Assembly (NCBI GenBank): GCA_020439605.1
Contig: JAGQSI010000015.1
Location: forward strand, 1-15,827
Direction of reading: 5' to 3'
DNA length: 15,827 nt
Origin: Acidimicrobiales bacterium
GTDB lineage: Bacteria > Actinomycetota > Acidimicrobiia > Acidimicrobiales > Iamiaceae
Each line of letters opens with the position of its first letter. Positions within the stretch are counted from its first letter, which is position 1. A program made the translations under genes and the position numbers. Below, piece after piece: positions 13,606 to 15,827 of the stretch. The notes beneath the pieces were generated by a model. The model was not told the origin of the DNA. It did no database searches and was given only the letters and a program-made list of their open reading frames with translations.

Positions 13606-14355
13606 TCAGGGGCGTTGAGCCACCAGAAGGAACTCCTCGGAATCGACGCTGGGAACCTCGCGTCCGTATCGCCCTGGCGTCACAGACCAGATGTCGATTG
13701 GTTTCAAGCCCGCTTGAACAGAAAGAAGACGTAGCTCCCGAGGTGTGAAGCATGTGGTCCACAGGTTTGCTTCGGTGTCATTTCCTGCCTCGTCCTTGAG
13801 CGTGGTCACCTCGTGGTTGACTCCGCGAAGCGCATCGAACTCGGAGCCCATTGCTTCGATGTGGCGTACCTGGAAGTAGGCGCTGAAGGCGCTCACCGCG
13901 CATTTGGAGCCCGGCTTCAGGGCTCGGGCAATACCGTTCAGCACTTCGCCGTCTGGGTCGAGCGGTGCATTGTCAGCATCTTGGCCACCTGCAGCTAGGC
14001 CAAAGGCTCCCTGGCACAGCGAGATCACGGCATCGAACTCCGCCTCAAAACTCAGGTGCCGTGCATCGCATCGTTCAAAGGTCGCCAGGTCTGGACCATG
14101 GGCCTTGGCAATATCGATGAAACGTTCACTGATGTCCACCCCGTGGACCTCTATACCCAACTCAGCCAGTTCATATGCATGGCGGCCGGGTCCACAACCA
14201 ACGTCGAGCACCCGCATGCCCGGCTCCAATTCGAGTTCCTCCACCAGGAACCTCACCTCCTGTTTCGTTCCTTTGGTGAACGAGTAGCGCAGGTACGCCG
14301 AACCGAGGTGGTCGGCCAGGTCTTCGAACCAATGATCACGCTCTGGATTGCTCAC
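13606..14355 (-). CDS. Class I SAM-dependent methyltransferase, substrate unknown
   Basis: This 249-residue cytoplasmic methyltransferase has a seven-strand Rossmann fold of the Methyltransf_25/11 type. The SAM-binding motif I is VLDVGCGPGRHA (49-60). The acidic residue that binds the ribose is Asp74 in HGVDIS. CDARHLSF (96-103) is motif II, and FDAVISLCQGAFGL (107-120) is motif III/IV. The C-terminal part has CFTPRELRLLSVQAGL, the usual closing helix, and then SEEFLLVAQRP. No substrate signature is recognised. The start is a GTG at 14355 with no clear ribosome site. It lies 27 bp after yaaA and 135 bp before rpsA on the same strand, so it may be in an operon with yaaA. Confidence 0.85.
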   Translation of the reverse strand: MSNPERDHWFEDLADHLGSAYLRYSFTKGTKQEVRFLVEELELEPGMRVLDVGCGPGRHAYELAELGIEVHGVDISERFIDIAKAHGPDLATFERCDARHLSFEAEFDAVISLCQGAFGLAAGGQDADNAPLDPDGEVLNGIARALKPGSKCAVSAFSAYFQVRHIEAMGSEFDALRGVNHEVTTLKDEAGNDTEANLWTTCFTPRELRLLSVQAGLKPIDIWSVTPGRYGREVPSVDSEEFLLVAQRP

Positions 14356-14382
14356 GTGAGCCAGCTTTGCAGTTGGAGGGGG

Positions 14383-15087
14383 CTAGGACCGCTGGGTAAA
14401 GGTCAATCGGGTTGTAGGACCTTCAAGTTCAGTAGCGTCCGGATCCCACACATAGCCCTGCGGATGGTCAAATCCCTCCAATGCGTCAACCTCGGATGGC
14501 GCGCTCTGTGCCAACCAGCGAACGAGCGAACCCTTGAGCAGTTTGTTCCAGTGGTTCACCGTCTTGCCCTGCGAGTCCACGAAGCGGACCGTCACTCGTT
14601 GCTCGGGTGCCAACTTGGACCAGTCCACGCTCGCGCTGTGTTCGATCGGCAACAGGTCCCAAACCAACGCAGCATCCACACGAGCCACCAACGCCTTGGT
14701 CACGTGCGGTCTCCACCAGGTGGACAACTTGCCGAGCGGAGCAACGCTCGCGGACATCTTCATTCTGTAGGCGGGAATGGGATCCGTTGGAGCTACGAGA
14801 CCCCAGAGCCCCGACACGATCAAAGTGTCGCGGTTCAATCGTTCTAGAGCTTGCGACTCCAGCGAAGCAGCGTCTAGTTCCTTGTAGAGCACTCCCACAT
14901 ACCGCTCGATGGCGGCCATGGTAGGTCCGAGTTTTTGGCCTTGACGGGGACCGATCGCCCTCAGAACCTCTTGTCGACGTCTGTCCAACTCCGCTATCGC
15001 CATGGTGCCGGCTCGCCAGCTCGCCATAGTTCCACCTTGTGCCTTGGCTTCTGACGGAGGAATCAGAATCAGCGTTGAACCACCCAT
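14383..15087 (-). CDS. yaaA: YaaA/UPF0246 (DUF328) peroxide stress protein
   Basis: This is a 234-residue member of the YaaA family. E. coli YaaA limits free iron and DNA damage during hydrogen peroxide stress and binds DNA. Seen: LILIPPSEAKAQGG near the start (6-19), ERYVGVLYKELD, the family core SGLWGLVAPTDPIPAYRMKM, WDLLPIEHSASV, and the basic VNHWNKLLKGSLVRWL segment near the end. Length and motif order fit the actinobacterial branch. Possible starts are GTG 15105, ATG 15099 and ATG 15087. I chose 15087 because the family begins just before the first strand and a TAnnnT element (TATGGT, 15095-15100) sits 7 nt upstream. The gene is divergent from menG, with 59 bp between the starts. Confidence 0.9.
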   Translation of the reverse strand: MGGSTLILIPPSEAKAQGGTMASWRAGTMAIAELDRRRQEVLRAIGPRQGQKLGPTMAAIERYVGVLYKELDAASLESQALERLNRDTLIVSGLWGLVAPTDPIPAYRMKMSASVAPLGKLSTWWRPHVTKALVARVDAALVWDLLPIEHSASVDWSKLAPEQRVTVRFVDSQGKTVNHWNKLLKGSLVRWLAQSAPSEVDALEGFDHPQGYVWDPDATELEGPTTRLTFTQRS

Positions 15088-15094
15088 GAGCCCG

Positions 15095-15100
15095 ACCATA
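15095..15100 (-). promoter_or_regulatory. Putative -10 element of yaaA (leaderless)
   Basis: TATGGT on the minus strand ends 7 nt before the ATG at 15087. There is no separate Shine-Dalgarno sequence for that ATG. This is the same arrangement as at coaE, the kinase gene and menG. Confidence 0.4.
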
Positions 15101-15134
15101 CCCACCGGCCTGCAACCCGAAGGAGTTCACGTCC

Positions 15135-15140
15135 TACGAT
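15135..15140 (+). promoter_or_regulatory. Putative -10 element of menG (leaderless)
   Basis: TACGAT ends 6 nt before the menG ATG, so transcription would start at or near the first base of the codon. GAAGGAG at 15119-15125 looks like a ribosome site but is 21 nt from the ATG, too far to serve it. Confidence 0.45.
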
Positions 15141-15146
15141 CATCGA

Positions 15147-15827
15147 ATGGCCACCTCTGACGCTGAGACCTCCACACCAAGCTCCTCGGCCGCCGCCCAA
15201 GGACTCCCCGAAGGCGAGGAGAAGGTGGCAGCCGTGCGTTCGATGTTTGACGCCATCGCACCTCGCTATGACCTCGTCAACCGGCTGATGACGTTTCGGA
15301 TGGATGTGGGTTGGCGAAACAAGGCCATCAAATCACTGCGCCTCCACCCCGGCTCAACTGTGCTGGATCTGGCCTGCGGCACCGGCGACATGTGCCGAGG
15401 GCTTCAAGATGCCGGGCTTTCACCAGTAGGCATGGATCTGTCGTTCGGCATGCTTGAAGCAGCTAGGACCACAGCGCCCCTAGTTGAGGCCGATGCTCTC
15501 GCTCTTCCGGTTCCAGATGGCCAGGTGGATGGCGTGACCTGCGGGTTCGCCCTTCGGAACTTCCGTGAGCTCGGACCGTTCTTCGACGAGCTCGGCCGCG
15601 TTGTTCGCTCTGGAGGACGGGTTGCGTTGCTAGATGTTGCCGAACCCGAGAACCCGGTATTGAAGTGGGGCCACGGCATCTACTTCGGAAAAGTTGTTCC
15701 CAAAATTGGCGGACTTCTGTCCGACGGATCGGCCTACGCCTATCTACCCAAGTCCCTGGCCTATCTTCCAGAACCCGAAGAGATGCTTGAGAGGCTCGCT
15801 CAGGCAGGTTTTGCAGACGTTCGCCGG
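15147..15827 (+). CDS. menG: MenG/UbiE-type demethylmenaquinone methyltransferase (3' end outside the window)
   Basis: The first 227 residues are present and the frame is still open at the window end. The enzyme methylates the quinone ring in the last step of menaquinone synthesis, using SAM, in the cytoplasm near the membrane. Seen: a polar start (1-24), the family signature region MFDAIAPRYDLVNRLM and MDVGWR (33-57), SAM motif I VLDLACGTGD (72-81), VGMDLSFGML (94-103), ADALALPVPDG (115-125), CGFALRNF (132-139), and RVVRSGGRVALLDVAEP (151-167). Signature positions differ slightly from E. coli UbiE (YDLVN for YDxMN, Asp for His before the Trp), which is seen in distant members. Menaquinone is the expected quinone in an actinobacterium. 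The ATG at 15147 is supported by the -10 element just before it. Confidence 0.87.
   Translation, partial: MATSDAETSTPSSSAAAQGLPEGEEKVAAVRSMFDAIAPRYDLVNRLMTFRMDVGWRNKAIKSLRLHPGSTVLDLACGTGDMCRGLQDAGLSPVGMDLSFGMLEAARTTAPLVEADALALPVPDGQVDGVTCGFALRNFRELGPFFDELGRVVRSGGRVALLDVAEPENPVLKWGHGIYFGKVVPKIGGLLSDGSAYAYLPKSLAYLPEPEEMLERLAQAGFADVRR

Noticed and set aside
14056..14847. 263-codon open frame on the + strand across the methyltransferase and yaaA
   Set aside because: It runs antisense across two well-supported genes and their gap, and its product has no recognisable features.
1..15827. Insertion sequences, att sites, CRISPR arrays, tRNA or rRNA genes
   Set aside because: No transposase or integrase frames, no regularly spaced direct repeats and no tRNA-like cloverleaf were noticed, so the possible insertion between rpsA and coaE has no visible mobile-element scar.

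Overview
The window looks like chromosomal DNA from a moderately GC-rich actinobacterium. My best guess is the class Acidimicrobiia, by inference only. The supports are an actinobacterial-type four-domain ribosomal protein S1, a NarL-type two-component pair, a Tad (Flp) pilus locus without an outer-membrane secretin in view, and a repeated leaderless-promoter signature (TAnnnT 6-7 nt before the ATG) at four genes.

Layout: (1) 1-372, + strand, the C-terminal end of an acyl-CoA synthetase-type AMP-forming ligase, convergent with coaE (dephospho-CoA kinase, - strand); the two stop codons share one CTAG. (2) 1082-3554, + strand, a membrane histidine kinase with a GAF domain followed by its LuxR/NarL-type response regulator. 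(3) 3587-11938, - strand, a seven-gene Tad/Flp pilus operon read from right to left: cpaB, tadZ (cpaE), tadA, a tadB fused to an N-terminal extracytoplasmic von Willebrand A (VWA) domain, tadC, a 508-residue GT-C-like polytopic membrane protein, and the flp pilin. (4) 12133-15087, - strand, rpsA, a class I SAM-dependent methyltransferase and a YaaA/UPF0246 peroxide-stress protein. (5) 15147 to the window end, + strand, a menG/ubiE-type menaquinone methyltransferase cut by the edge.

How it works together: TadA is the ATPase, TadB and TadC the membrane platform, TadZ the localisation ATPase, CpaB the assembly protein and Flp the fibre subunit. Two parts are not textbook. The first is the VWA-TadB fusion, which places a secreted adhesion/sensing-type domain on the assembly platform. 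The second is the GT-C-like protein between tadC and flp, a candidate pilin or envelope glycosyltransferase. The two-component system converges on the flp end of the operon and is a candidate regulator. No prepilin peptidase (TadV), TadE/TadF pseudopilins, separate TadG or RcpA secretin is visible, so at least the peptidase must be encoded elsewhere.

The Tad operon and the two-component pair lie exactly between rpsA and coaE, which are neighbours in the same order and orientation in Mycobacterium tuberculosis. This suggests insertion of an 11-kb pilus module into a conserved housekeeping pair. No RNA genes, insertion sequences, CRISPR arrays or stretches over 300 bases without a gene were seen.
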